A stretch of DNA of 64,000 nt from Callipepla californica brunnescens (Eukaryota > Chordata > Aves > Galliformes > Odontophoridae), in NCBI GenBank assembly GCA_023055505.1, contig JALIRH010000142.1:124001-188000 (forward strand), written 5' to 3'. How positions within the stretch are numbered: the stretch's first letter is position 1; each line of letters starts with the position of its first letter. Positions 1 to 9,527 of this stretch are shown piece by piece. Both the position numbers and the translations under genes were made by a program. The notes below the pieces were generated by a model. That model did no database searches. It was not told where the DNA came from and worked only from the letters and a program-made list of their open reading frames with translations.

Positions 1-990
1 AACCCTAATCTGACCCTTACACTCAAACTGACCCTGCCCCTAACCCTAAACACAGATCGCATCCTAAACCTAAACCTAAACCTAAAACTTCCCCTAATGC
101 TAACATGAACACTCAACCTAATCCTAGCTCTAAACACAATCATAAAACTGAGAAAAACTTTTTCCCTAACCCTAATCCTAAACCTAATCCAAAACCTAAA
201 ACAATCCCAAACCCTTTCCCTATCTCTAACCCTAACCCAGAATCTAAACCTAACCCTATTACTAAACCCAATCTTACACCTAACCCTATTCCATAACCTA
301 AACTTACCCTAACACTGTATCACTAAATCTTTCCCTAATCGTAACCCTAACCCTAAACATAACCTTACCCTAGTACTAAAACAAACTTACCCATAACCCT
401 AACCCAAAACCTAACAGAACCCTAGTCCTAACCATAATCCTAACCCTAACTCAAACCCTAAATCTAACACTAATCCTTACCCTAAACAGAACTCGAAGCA
501 TTTCCCAAATCCTAATTCTAACTCTACCCTAACCCTAACCCAAACTCAGACCCTACCACAAAACCCAAGTGGAAGCCCAACCCTAAACCTAACCAAAAGC
601 ATCAGATCACCACAACCCTCACCTAAATCTATCCCAAAACATGTTCCTAATATTAAACCAAATCCTAATCCAAACACTAACCCTACAACTATTCCTAAAC
701 CTTTACTTAACACAAAGCCAAACCCGAGGCCTACCCCTTACCTCACCCTGACACTCAAACTAACCCTACCCCTAACCCTACATACAAATCCAATCCTAAG
801 TCTAACCCTAAACTTAACCCTAATGCTACTCCTAACATGAACACTTCACCTACTTCTGTCCCTGACGCTAACACTCAAATTATCCCTAACCCTTACCCTA
901 AACCGAAATCTACACCAAAACCTAACCCTTGCCCTAACCCTGACCCTGAAGCTGACCCTAACCCTAGCCTAAACCCTAACCCTAACCAGT
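1..990 (+). repeat. Degenerate telomeric repeat, CCCTAA orientation
   Basis: The whole stretch is made of CCTAA, CCCTAA and variants such as CCTAAACCTAA and CCCTAATCC, with few perfect hexamers in a row. CCCTAA on the + strand is the orientation expected at a left chromosome end. Phrases here (for example CACTCAACCTAATCCTAG near 110, and the CCTACCCCTTACCTCACCC block near 731) recur in the CCCTAA arm of the macrosatellite at 44166-45655, so this is diverged subtelomeric material and not fresh telomerase product. The apparent NPNPNP-type reading frames are a by-product of the repeat. Confidence 0.93.
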
Positions 991-1733
991 CGCAGAAAAG
1001 GCCTGAATCCATACAGCCTTTTCACTGTGAAAATCTGGGAGAGAAAATCTGGCTTACCATGGAGATCTCAGCTTTAAGGAAATCTAAAAACAAAACAAAG
1101 CATGCAGTTCCCAGATTCCCAGCAACATTTTTCCCCATACTTTCACCACCATAGATTGAGAAGACCATTTGCTGGACTTACACAGTGTCAGCAGGGTGAA
1201 CCACATTTGGTCAGTGCACAACATTAATTACCACTTGCTCCACAGGCACAGGACAGACGGCCTCAGCGGTTAAGCACCCAGCCACTACAGGGATACACTT
1301 TCTGATTCACACTGCTGCAAAACGGCACCCATCTATTGTGCAAGTACCTGCTGTAAACCGTAACACAGAAACTCTAGCAGCTACGGAAATCAGGAAAGAA
1401 ATACTTCAAGAACTAATCAATACTTCTACTCAAAGGACGTATGAATATACTTCAAGTAGACTTCAGCTTCCAGGACCACGACATCCCAAGGTCCTGGAAC
1501 AGAAAAACAACTCCGAATTTAATTCCAGAACTGGATCAAGAAATTCAGTCAGTGAGATCAAGACATTCACCCAGACAGCCACAGCTCATCAACCTCACCT
1601 TCATTTCCACCCAACAGAATAATGCTATGTAAACTACATAGCATAACACGCCCTGCCCCCTTTCTTGCAATATCCTGAATATAAAATCCCTTTTCTTTTT
1701 TTTTTCCGTTATCCAAAATTTACATAGGAATAC

Positions 1734-1928
1734 CTTCTTGATCATATTTAACGTGCACTCAAAAACAGCATCAAAGATCTGAGGTATTTCAGCAGCGATG
1801 TGCCCACCCAGCTTCTTTACAGCCACAGCCACAGCACCCAGTACTGCAGGCTCTCTAGCAGCTGGAACATTTCTCTGGTAGTCAATGAGAGCGGCACCCA
1901 ACAAGGGAGGAACAAAGCTTTCAGCAAC
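1734..1928 (-). pseudogene. XPO1: XPO1-like exon D
   Basis: Starts after acceptor TTGATGTAG and runs 65 codons to NMIKK before a GTATTC donor. It contains SFVPPLLGAALIDYQRNVP, KKLGGHIAAEIPQIFDAVF and ECTLNMI, all exportin-1 hallmarks. A run of alanine/valine changes (GAVAVAVKK) replaces normally conserved residues. The following family exon was not found downstream (towards 1), where intron-like sequence passes into degenerate CCCTAA at about 990. Confidence 0.87.
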
Positions 1929-2306
1929 CTACATCAAGAGCAAGACATGCTTAGAGCAGTGCAGTTACCCAACAAAGCCTCACACAGCAGTTCGGAAAGA
2001 AGCTAAAAATGAACTTACACGCCCACATGCTTCCCACACACTGTGTTCATCCAGCAGTGCTTGCCTGAGGGCTCTCCTACACCTTCCTGCTTCCCCTTAG
2101 GACTGCTCTCAGCTGACACTACCTGAAGCACTCAAAACACAGCTCAGGCCTACCCCTGTATGGTCACAGCTTATCATCCTTCCTGCAGATATTGCAGTTC
2201 TGAAGCCAGTTCTTGTGAACAGAACAGTGTTAACTGCACTGCAGCAAAAGAGCAGAGTTCCTCCTGAATGTGTCCTATCAACTCTTTTGATGCCATATTT
2301 ACTTAC

Positions 2307-2413
2307 CATCTGAGGATCGTTGGACCTGCTCACCCAGCCAGAAATCAGTTCTAAACTTTCCCTTTTTACAGTCCTCATCCTTCTAACCAAGGGCTGCTTG
2401 GTTTCCACTTCGC
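2307..2413 (-). pseudogene. XPO1: XPO1-like exon C
   Basis: Starts after acceptor CTACCTTTCAG and ends CAGATG before a canonical GTAAGT donor. It encodes a split glycine codon and 35 residues including TKQPLVRRMRTVKRESLEL and ISGWVSRSNDPQM, nearly identical to exportin-1. This is the best conserved of the four exons. It is separated from exon B by an intron of about 1.4 kb and from exon D by about 378 bp. Confidence 0.88.
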
Positions 2414-3811
2414 CTGAAAGGTAGCAAAGCTGCACTGAATCTGGGTTAAGATGCGTCAACAAACAGATTCCCCTCAACTCCTTCCAGAAGATTGAGAATG
2501 TTTCATTTTTATACCCAAATGACAAAGAAGGAAGATCTCTCGTTCATATTATGCAGATTAAAACCATTTTCCCATTACTTCAGCTCCATGGATCCAAGTT
2601 GCAATTTAGTATTCCAGTGCTACTGCTGACAGCACACTCTGCCAGTACAACTCAGAAACAATGCTGCAGCTTCTTTTTCAAGGAAGGGAATGTTCCTTCA
2701 GCTCTCAGGATCATGCTTACCTCTGGCTCTCACTGCGTGATGAGAAGAACCAACCTATACAGTGTTCTAAAGCACGCTCCTGATTTGGTCACAAACATAA
2801 TTGTTCCAACTTGTCTTTACTACAAGGAGCCTAATTCTTACTTCATTTTCTCACGTCCAAGTCCATGCAAGTCTCGTCAGTAGAACTTGCCCTAACTGAG
2901 TGCACAGACACACACTCATAACAGTACATCCAAGGAAAACCTCACCAGACTGCAGCCAGGGAAACAAAGGCAGAACTGCTCCTGCTGCCATCAGAGATAA
3001 CAACTGTGAGAACACACTCTGAGCCGAGTGCCATCTCAATAGCTGTTGCTCGAGTAAAATCTCACCACTACAAGTCCTAGCAACTGCTTCCTATTTCTCT
3101 CGTTGTGTTTTCTTTTTGTTTTAAGCACCTTCTGGCAATTAGAGCTGCAGAATCAAAAGAATGCATTAAGTTCTGAGAAGCTACGTCAAGGTGTATTCAT
3201 TGCATGGGTAAGAAAGTCTGTCAGAACACAGCTCCAATAACCGAGTCACTTCATTCCTCAAGGGATGCTCCAGCAGCACATTCTACTTGGATATCACAGA
3301 CCCAATTTTTTCCAGGTAACAGTGGTTAGGTAACTCGAGTAGCTCCTAATTCCTCCTCAGTGATTACCAGTCTAGTTTGTGACAAATCTGAGGCGCCTTC
3401 ACTGAAGTTACACTTCTGTAAGAAAGCTGTTTCAGTAGTAGAATATCACCAAACCAAAACTCTGCCAACGTCCTAGGGTCTTTTCTTATCTAAAACGATG
3501 AAGTCAGAACTTACAACTGTGTCTCCACAAGACTGCTATTAGTCAGCAGTCTCCGGTACCCTTCCTAAACTCACACTTGAAGAGCTTTCCTCCTTCCGCA
3601 ATCAGAGTTTCTTTGAACAAAACATCTGGCTAACAAAAACAAGAACCTAAGCAAGCACATTTTCAGGCATTCTCTTGCCCAAACGCACACACAAAGAAGC
3701 AACAAAAACCACCACCACCAACAGACACGCAATGAGATAAGCCCAGCAAATTCACAACCTGATCACGTGCACTGCCCATCCCGCTGTTAGGAAGGACGTG
3801 CAATTTCTTAC

Positions 3812-3995
3812 CGTCAGCCTCAAGAGCTGCAGACATGTTTTCACTTGGGCACTTGGACATATTCAGCATATCTAAATCAATTCTTCCCAGCTGAATCACA
3901 AAGGGGCGGCCAGCTGCTTTCCATGCCCTTACGCTGCTTTTCAGAATGCTACCAAGCTGCGTAACGGCTTCAGGATCCTTCAGAACATCAACATT
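3812..3995 (-). pseudogene. XPO1: XPO1-like exon B
   Basis: Begins after acceptor TTTTCCACAG and ends GACG before the canonical donor GTAAGA. It encodes 61 codons plus one base, from NVDVLKDPEAVTQLGSILK through PFVIQLGRIDLDMLN to SAALEAD. The match to exportin-1 is unmistakable, but substitutions such as MSKCPSEN and LEADG fall in normally conserved positions. The one-base overhang is completed correctly by the first two bases of exon C, so the reading frame survives the splice. Confidence 0.86.
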
Positions 3996-4311
3996 CTGTG
4001 GAAAAGAACTGAGCTAACTCCATTCAGTCAATGAAAACGCCATTTATCTTCTAATACAAAAACGGTCACTTTCACGTTTAGGGTTATCTTACACGCTGTG
4101 TTAAAGCATGTTCTGTCAAGTTCTTCAACTGGATTTAAACCAGTCTCAGTTGTTTAGGTCTCCTTCAACACTTCTACTGCCAGATCAACCATTGCTTTAT
4201 AAAAGTTCAGCACAGCCAAGTTCACTTCATTCCACAGATGAAAAAAAATGGAATAACAACAAACATTCAGCACTTTTACTTTAGTTGAATACACAAAATG
4301 TACCGTCTGAC

Positions 4312-4410
4312 TTTTGTTGCCTGTATGTGTTTTTCTATCAGATGCTCCTGTACAGTCCGGTCTGTCTGCGCCCCAACCACGTATCCTACTGCTCCACAGA
4401 ACGGATGCAC
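4312..4410 (-). pseudogene. XPO1: XPO1-like exon A
   Basis: Exon of 33 codons, starting after the acceptor TTTCAATCAG with VHPFCGAVGY and ending QATK before a GTCAGA donor. The block GAQTDRTVQEHLIEK is a strong exportin-1 signature. Compared with the family as I recall it, about 12 residues between EHLIEK and ATK are missing in frame, which would shorten a HEAT-repeat helix pair. The donor GTCAGA is weaker than GTAAGT. The exon ends in phase 0 and joins the next exon across an intron of about 316 bp. Confidence 0.83.
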
Positions 4411-4596
4411 CTGATTGAAAAACAAGAAGTCCAACAGAAAGTTAAGGAAGACTAACCCAAAATGTACAGCGTTCAGGTAGTAAAAGTTCAAAATGGCTTT
4501 CCAATGACTAAATACCCACTTCCCACCTCAGTTCACAAGATCCTTCTCCATCCTTTCCTTCCTTACTCCACATTTAAAGCAAGCCTCTGCTCCCCT

Positions 4597-5104
4597 CCAA
4601 TACACGCAGGAAATTAGAAATGCAAAAGCCCAGCTCCAACTTAGACTGGCTACTGCAGTAAAGCAGAGCAAAAAATCCTTTTACAAATATATTAACAGTA
4701 AAAGATCTAAGGAGAATTTCTCTCCTTTACTTGATGCGGCAGGGAATGGAACCACAGAGGATAAGGAAAAGGCTGAGGTTCTCAATGCCTTCTTCACGTC
4801 TCTCTTCAATAGACAGATCAGTTAACTCAGGATACTTTTTGCCCTGACCTGGAAGTCTGGGACGAAGCGCATCATACACCCCCTGTGATCCTAGCAGAGA
4901 CAGTCAGAGACCTGCTCCTCCATCTGAACTGCCGCAAGTCCATGGGACCAGATGGGATCCAACCAAGGGTGCTGAGGGAGCTGGCAGAGGTGATTGCCAA
5001 GCCGCTTTCTGTCATCTATCAGCATTCCTGGTCATCTGGAGAGGTCCCACAAGATTGGAGGCTTGCCGATGTGACTCCCATCTACAAAAAAGACCGTAAG
5101 GAAG
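4597..5104 (+). mobile_element. CR1-type LINE fragment (ORF2, endonuclease-RT linker and RT start)
   Basis: Two overlapping frames give typical CR1 ORF2 text: IRNAKAQLQLRLATAVKQSK and DKEKAEVLNAFFTSLFN (about 4608-4825), then after a frameshift MGPDGIQPRVLRELAEVIA and WRLADVTPIYKKD (about 4935-5100). CR1 is the dominant non-LTR retrotransposon of birds and reptiles, and this supports an avian source. The element is a dead internal piece. Its 3' part is lost at 5104, where an LTR begins with TGTCATGG. The start near 4597 is approximate. Confidence 0.85.
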
Positions 5105-5365
5105 TGTCATGGTTTTATGATTTTTTGGTACTGGTATTCCACATCATGGCATCATGTGGTGCATTGGGAGTCAGGGAGAAAACTACATTCCCCAGAGGAC
5201 TTGGCAATGCTTTGTATTTTTTCACGTGTTTTCCGCTCAGAGGGAACAGATAAAAACTCTCTGCGGTCACGGGACATTCTCTCTTTCCTCTAGGATCACT
5301 TAGGAGTGGGTGCTCGCTGCCGTCCGCCTTCAGCGTTAGCGCAAGGCCTTCGGTTTATCAGGCAC

Positions 5366-5402
<37 letters not shown>

Positions 5403-5645
5403 TACTCGTTTTGTTTGATTCATTGGGCTTAATTCCAAATTGTATTGCATTATACTGTGTTATTTACTTCCTGATGTCTTATTTAGTAAATTAGCTTTTC
5501 CCCCTCAGATCGTTGCCGCTGTTTTGTTTTGGGGCTTATCTCCCTTTTTCCCTTTCCCCCTTCCCCTTGTCCGGGGTGTGGGCCTGTGGGTCTCCTTCCT
5601 CGGTTGTCGCAGGGCCGGGCTGAACCGGCTCACAAACCCCTGACA
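5105..5645 (+). repeat. 5' LTR of ERV 1
   Basis: Begins TGTCATGGTTTTATG and ends CCCCTGACA, giving the standard TG...CA termini, 541 bp. It is followed after four bases by a primer binding site. It aligns throughout with the solo LTR at 34265, including the CGTGTTTTCCGCTCAGAGGG block, the GATAAAAACTCTC TATA-like element (about 5250), the GCTCGCTGCCGTC block and the C/T-rich tail. A CT microsatellite lies within it at 5369-5398 and is absent from the solo LTR. Confidence 0.87.
5369..5398 (+). repeat. (CT)n microsatellite in the LTR
   Basis: About fifteen consecutive CT dinucleotides inside the LTR. The related LTR at 34265 has only a short CTCTCTCTTGCTC here, so the run expanded after the two copies separated. 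Confidence 0.9.
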
Positions 5646-5649
5646 TTTT

Positions 5650-5667
5650 TGGCGCCCAACGTGGGAC
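5650..5667 (+). promoter_or_regulatory. Retroviral primer binding site, tRNA-Lys type
   Basis: TGGCGCCCAACGTGGGAC starts four bases after the LTR end. It matches the lysine-1,2 tRNA primer site used by several retroviruses except for one position near its 3' end. This fixes the LTR boundary and the + strand orientation of the element. Confidence 0.83.
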
Positions 5668-5877
5668 ACAACCAGCTGCCTTAGCCAGACAGAGACAAAC
5701 TTTTAGAGTACATCTCTGTCTGTTGTTAACAAGCTTATCTGTACTGCAAGTGCTGTACAGCAAAACACGACCTTGAAGTCCGGGCGTACTGTCAGTTGTT
5801 TTGGGATATCTGTAAACTTCTTTTGGGTACTGCCAGATTGTTTTAGTACAAGAAAAAAAAAAAATAATAATAAAAAG

Positions 5878-6294
5878 ATGTCTTTTCTGTTTCTGTTAAA
5901 ACTGCCCTTACAGGGATTGTACTTCACCGCTTTTTCCCTCTTAATGCTCAAAACGTACTGGAACTTGGTTAAGTTTGCCATTCTGTTCCATTGGGTCTGG
6001 TCCCTGTATGATAAATTAAAAGCAATGATAGAGGAACCTGCCAGATCCCAGGGCACCCCAGCTAATGGAACAAAGGATAACATGTTAACGAACCATGTGA
6101 TGTTTGAATGGGTATCCAGGTTCCCCTCTCAGTTTTTTATGAATTTTCAAGATCACAGCTTAGGGATGGTGTTAATAATTGGGATATTAGTCCTCCTGCA
6201 TGTAGTAGCACTTTACATCATGTGCAGGAAGCTTCTCCCAGAAACAGAGAATGTTGAATGGCAGGGAGAGTGGAGAGTTTTAGGAAAGAAATGA
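5878..6294 (+). CDS. ERV 1 leader ORF with two hydrophobic segments
   Basis: A 138-codon frame from the ATG at 5878, lying between primer site and gag. I do not recognise it. Residues about 2-25 (FLFLLKLPLQGLYFTAFSLL) and about 100-121 (LGMVLIIGILVLLHVVALYI) are strongly hydrophobic, like a signal or anchor plus a second membrane segment. NGT offers one N-glycosylation sequon. After its TGA the same frame continues open for about 55 codons to 6462, and the gag-like frame then takes over from a region reading YYYEESVQTEAQ. It may therefore be the N-terminus of a longer ancestral product or a separate leader protein. Upstream in-frame codons back to 5773 lack an ATG. Confidence 0.5.
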   Translation: MSFLFLLKLPLQGLYFTAFSLLMLKTYWNLVKFAILFHWVWSLYDKLKAMIEEPARSQGTPANGTKDNMLTNHVMFEWVSRFPSQFFMNFQDHSLGMVLIIGILVLLHVVALYIMCRKLLPETENVEWQGEWRVLGKK

Positions 6295-6373
6295 GAAGGA
6301 TGGGGACACCCGGTGTCATGGGATCTTTCTCCTGAACAATTGCAGGATCCTGAGGAGCTAGGCCTGTATCTGA

Positions 6374-7531
6374 GTAAAGGGTGCTGCGGCTCAGAAAGAT
6401 CTGAGGTGGAACACTTATCTGGGGCTTGGCCTATGCTTACCGAGGTTTATATACTATTATGAAGAGAGTGTCCAAACTGAGGCCCAAACCAAAGAGGAAA
6501 ACCTCCTGGTCACACCTGACCAGCCAAAGGAAGCACCAGTATCAAAGTCAGTTGCCCCTGTGGAAGGCAAGAAATGGAAACGTGTGTCCTCGCGCCTAGA
6601 ACGCAAAGAAGAGGTGCCGAAAGAAGAGGAAGATATAGGTGAGGGGGTGGCCACAACCCCATCACCATCGAGAAAGGCAACAAAGAAAAGTGAGAGACAT
6701 GGAGAAGAAAGTGATGATGAAGGTGAAGAGAAAGTTAAAGTTACGACGTTTCGTTGGCCCGTGAAAATGTCTGAGATCCAAGGCTCAAGAAAGGAGTTTA
6801 TTCGACGTCCAGATGAGAGTATTGTCACTTGGTTGCTTCGGTGTTGGGACAACCGGGCCAACAGTGTGTCCCTTGATAGTAACGAAGCTCGCCAACTAGG
6901 AAACATTGCCCGAGATCCGGCTGTCGACAGAGGAATCAGCAGGTATATGGATGGAATCGCCAGCCTCTGGCAACGAATGCTAGTAGCTGTGAGGGAAAGA
7001 TATCCCTACAAGAGTGACCTGGCACCTAAAGTGAAAAGGTGGAAAACTATTGAGGAAGGCATCCAGTATTTGAGAGAAACAGCTGTGGCGGAAATGCTGT
7101 ATGATCCCACCTTTGATCCTGACGATCGGGACCATGATCCGGAGAAAGTAAGGAGTACACCCGAAATATGTCAGAAGCTTTCAAAGTCAGCACCAGAAAG
7201 GTACGCCGGTACACTAGTGACAACGTTCAACAGATATGAGGACCAAGACAGAAAACCCCCAGTTTTTGAACTAATTCTTACACTTCAAAACTTCAAACAA
7301 AAATTTCCGCCGCCATACACGTCCATTTCAGCCATATCAAAGTTAGAAGGACAAATGGAAGATATACTGGGAAAATTATCCCAACTGATTGATAGGGTTG
7401 AATCGGTTGCAGCTATCAGAAGCAAACGCCATCCTGCTCGAGCAAATGACAGCACTAACTTCACTAACTTCATGTCGCGTGCGGCTTTGTGGAGTTACTT
7501 ACGTGCAAATGGAGAAGATATGAAGGAATGA
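6374..7531 (+). pseudogene. ERV 1 gag-like ORF
   Basis: Open frame ending at the TGA at 7529-7531. It is open back to about 6374, with no clear ATG; 6560 is a GTG. The N-terminal third is charged (KEEVPKEEEDIGEG, DDEGEEKVKV), followed by a capsid-like helical region (FRWPVKMSEIQGSRKEF, SIVTWLLRCWDNRANS, RYMDGIASLWQRMLVAVRER) and a C-terminal coiled-coil-like stretch (ISKLEGQMEDILGKLSQLID). No CCHC zinc knuckle is visible, which is unusual for orthoretroviral Gag. Assignment rests mainly on its place between the primer site and protease. It probably lost its start by frameshift near 6462. Confidence 0.7.
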
Positions 7532-7726
7532 CATCAAAAACCCACCCCTGCACTGCGAGTACGGGTGAGAGAATTACAACACAGACCAACTACCAGCGAA
7601 GTTGTTCCCGTCACTACAGGTAATGAATAGAGGGGCCCTGCCCTCAGCCAGAGGAGGGAGAGGGATAAGAGAGTGTATTGGACTGTGTGGATTCGGTGGC
7701 CTGGCACATCAAACCCACAGAAATAG

Positions 7727-7966
7727 GAGGCACTGGTGGATACTGGTGCACAATGTACTCTAACGCCTTCAAGTTATAAAGGGGCAGAATTGATTCATCT
7801 CTCTGGAGTGACTGGCGGCTTTCAGGAATTGTCTGTGCTGGAGGCAGAAATAAGCCTCACGGGTAAAGACTGGCAGAAGCATCTTATAGTGATTGGACAG
7901 GGGGCCCCACGCATACTTGGTATAGACTATCTCAGAAGGGGGCACTTTAAGGATCCCAAGGGGTAG
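7727..7966 (+). pseudogene. ERV 1 aspartic protease domain
   Basis: The frame reads ALVDTGAQCTL, with the retropepsin DTGA active-site motif, and later ILGIDYLRRGHF, matching the hydrophobic-glycine element near the retropepsin C-terminus. The domain is followed by TAG at 7964, but the same frame then continues straight into the RT ORF. In the ancestor protease and RT therefore formed one polyprotein, now split by a nonsense codon. The 200 bp between the gag stop and this domain contain stops in the frame and no recognisable motif. Confidence 0.8.
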
Positions 7967-8885
7967 CGATGGGCTTTTGGAATAGCTACTGTGGACACAG
8001 ATAGCATTAAGCAACTATCTGTTTTACCTGGCCTGTCAGAAGATCCATCTGTTGTGGGGTTGCTACAAGTGGAGGAGCAACAGGTACCAATTGCTACAAA
8101 AACGGTGCACAGACGGCAGTACCGCACCAACAGGGATTCCTTGCTCCCCATTCATCATCTGATTCGTCAGCTAGAGAGCCAGGGAGTGATCAGCAAAACT
8201 CACTCCCCGTTTAACAGCCCCATATGGCCAGTGCGTAAAGCCAACGGAGAATGGAGGTTGACGGTAGATTACCGTGGCCTGAACGAAGTCACACCTCCAC
8301 TGAGTGCTGCTGTGCCAGACATGCTTCAACTCCAGTATGAACTGGAGTCAAAAGCAGCCAAGTGGTATGCCACCATTGACATTGCTAACGCCTTCTTTTC
8401 AATTCCCTTGGCCACAGAATGCAGGCCACAGTTTGCCTTCACCTGGAGAGGCGTTCAGTACACCTGGAACCGTTTGCCCCAGGGGTGGAAGCACAGCCCA
8501 ACCATTTGCCATGGGTTGATCCAAACTGCATTGGAACAGGGTGCTGCTCCTGAGCATCTGCAGTACATCGATGATATTGCTGTATGGGGCAATACAGCAG
8601 AGGAAGTTTTTAAGAAAGGAGAGACAATAATACAGATCCTCCTGCGAGCTGGCTTCGCTATTAAGCGAAGCAAAGTGAAAGGACCTGCACAAGAAATTCA
8701 GTTCCTAGGCATAAAGTGGCAAGATGGACGTCGTCACATCCCAACAGATGGGATTGACAAAATTACTGCCATGTCTCCACCCACCAGTAAGACAGAGAGC
8801 CAAGCTTTTCTGGGTGTAGTGGGATTTTGGAGACTGCATGTTCCAAACTACAGCCTCATTGTGAGCCCCCTTTATCAGGTGACCT
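7967..8885 (+). pseudogene. ERV 1 reverse transcriptase
   Basis: In the protease frame (first ATG 7991). RT landmarks in order: IRQLESQGVISKTHSPFNSP, then GEWRLTVDYRGLNEV, the first catalytic Asp in TIDIANAFFSI (about 8380), LPQGWKHSPTICHGLI, and the YIDD active site (about 8563-8574). IQFLGIKWQDGRRHIP follows at the thumb. All three catalytic aspartates are present. A frameshift at about 8880-8890 moves the continuation (WGPEQQQAFEQMKQ) into another frame. The element as a whole is defective through the TAG at 7964, this frameshift and the missing 3' half. Confidence 0.88.
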
Positions 8886-9527
8886 CTGGAAGAAGAATGA
8901 TTTTGTGTGGGGCCCTGAGCAGCAGCAGGCTTTTGAGCAAATGAAGCAGGAGATAGCCCGTGCCGTGGCCCTGGGGCCAGTGCGGACGGGACAGGATGTA
9001 AAGAACATCCTCTACACTGCTGCTGGAAAGGAAGGTCCCACTTGGAGTTTGTGGCAAAGAGCTTCTGGAGAGACCCAAGGCCGACCCCTTGGTTTCTGGA
9101 GTCGAGCATACAGGGGGTCTGAGGAGCGCTACACTCCAACTGAGAAGGAGATCTTAGCCGCATATCAGGGGGTTCGAGCTGCTTCTGAAGTAATCGGTAC
9201 TGAAACGCAGCTCCTTCTGGCACCTCGACTGCCAGTACTGAACTGGATGTTTAAAGGAACAGTTCCCTCTACCCATCATGCTACTGATGCCACTTGGAGT
9301 AAGTGGATTGCGCTGATTACACAGCGAGCTCGGATGGGGAACCCCAACCGTTCAGGAATCCTGGAGGTGATCATGGACTGGCCTGAAGGTAAAAAGTTTG
9401 GAACAACCCCAGCAGAGGAGGTGTCACGTGCTAAAGAAGCCTCACCATATAATGAACTAACAGAAGATGAAAAGAGATACGCCCTGTTCACAGATGGATT
9501 GTGTCGCTTTGTGGGAAAGCCCGATTG
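8886..9527 (+). pseudogene. ERV 1 RT connection and truncated RNase H
   Basis: The frame after the shift reads VWGPEQQQAFEQMKQEI, PLGFWSRAYRGSEERYTPTEK and KEILAAYQGV, the typical RT-connection region in which a tethered RNase H-like fold follows the thumb. It ends with KRYALFTDGLC, where TDG holds the first RNase H catalytic Asp (about 9495). Less than 30 bp later the sequence switches without transition into CCCCATAGCTG satellite at about 9527, so the remaining RNase H residues and integrase are gone. Confidence 0.82.

Larger units (their letters stand above)
990..4596 (-). pseudogene. XPO1: Partial exportin-1 (XPO1/CRM1) paralogue, four exons, both ends missing
   Basis: Four minus-strand blocks encode consecutive stretches of exportin-1, the Ran-dependent nuclear export receptor built of HEAT repeats. 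They correspond to roughly residues 650-860 of about 1,070 (my recollection of the family). In gene order they are 4410-4312, 3995-3812, 2413-2307 and 1928-1734. All four are open, joined in consistent phase and bounded by AG/GT splice signals, totalling about 195 codons. The 5' exons are lost where CR1 and ERV sequence begins. The 3' exons, including the next one expected after NMIKK, were not found before the telomeric repeats at 990. The protein differs from the highly conserved family at many positions and lacks about 12 residues in the first exon. A truncated genomic duplication is the best reading. It keeps introns, so it is not a processed copy. The rest of this interval is intron with nothing else recognisable. 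Confidence 0.87.
5105..9527 (+). mobile_element. Endogenous retrovirus 1, 3'-truncated, class III (ERV-L)-like pol
   Basis: Order: 5' LTR, primer binding site, a hydrophobic leader frame, gag-like ORF, aspartic protease, reverse transcriptase and the first RNase H motif. The provirus stops abruptly at about 9527 and passes into the 11-bp satellite, so the end of RNase H, integrase, any env and the 3' LTR are missing. RT wording such as TVDYRGLNEV, TIDIANAFFS and YIDD looks to me most like ERV-L/class III elements, although the primer site is lysine-type. Class assignment is therefore moderate. Several stops and a frameshift make it non-functional. A solo LTR of the same family sits at 34265-34838. 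Confidence 0.87.

Noticed and set aside
105..1154. Plus-strand ORFs rich in NPNPNP
   Set aside because: They translate CCCTAA-type repeat; the period and composition follow the hexamer, with no start context and no unique sequence.
1338..1632. Plus-strand ORFs at 1338 and 1441
   Set aside because: They lie opposite the intron side of the XPO1-like fragment, have no recognisable domain, and the unrelated frames are short.
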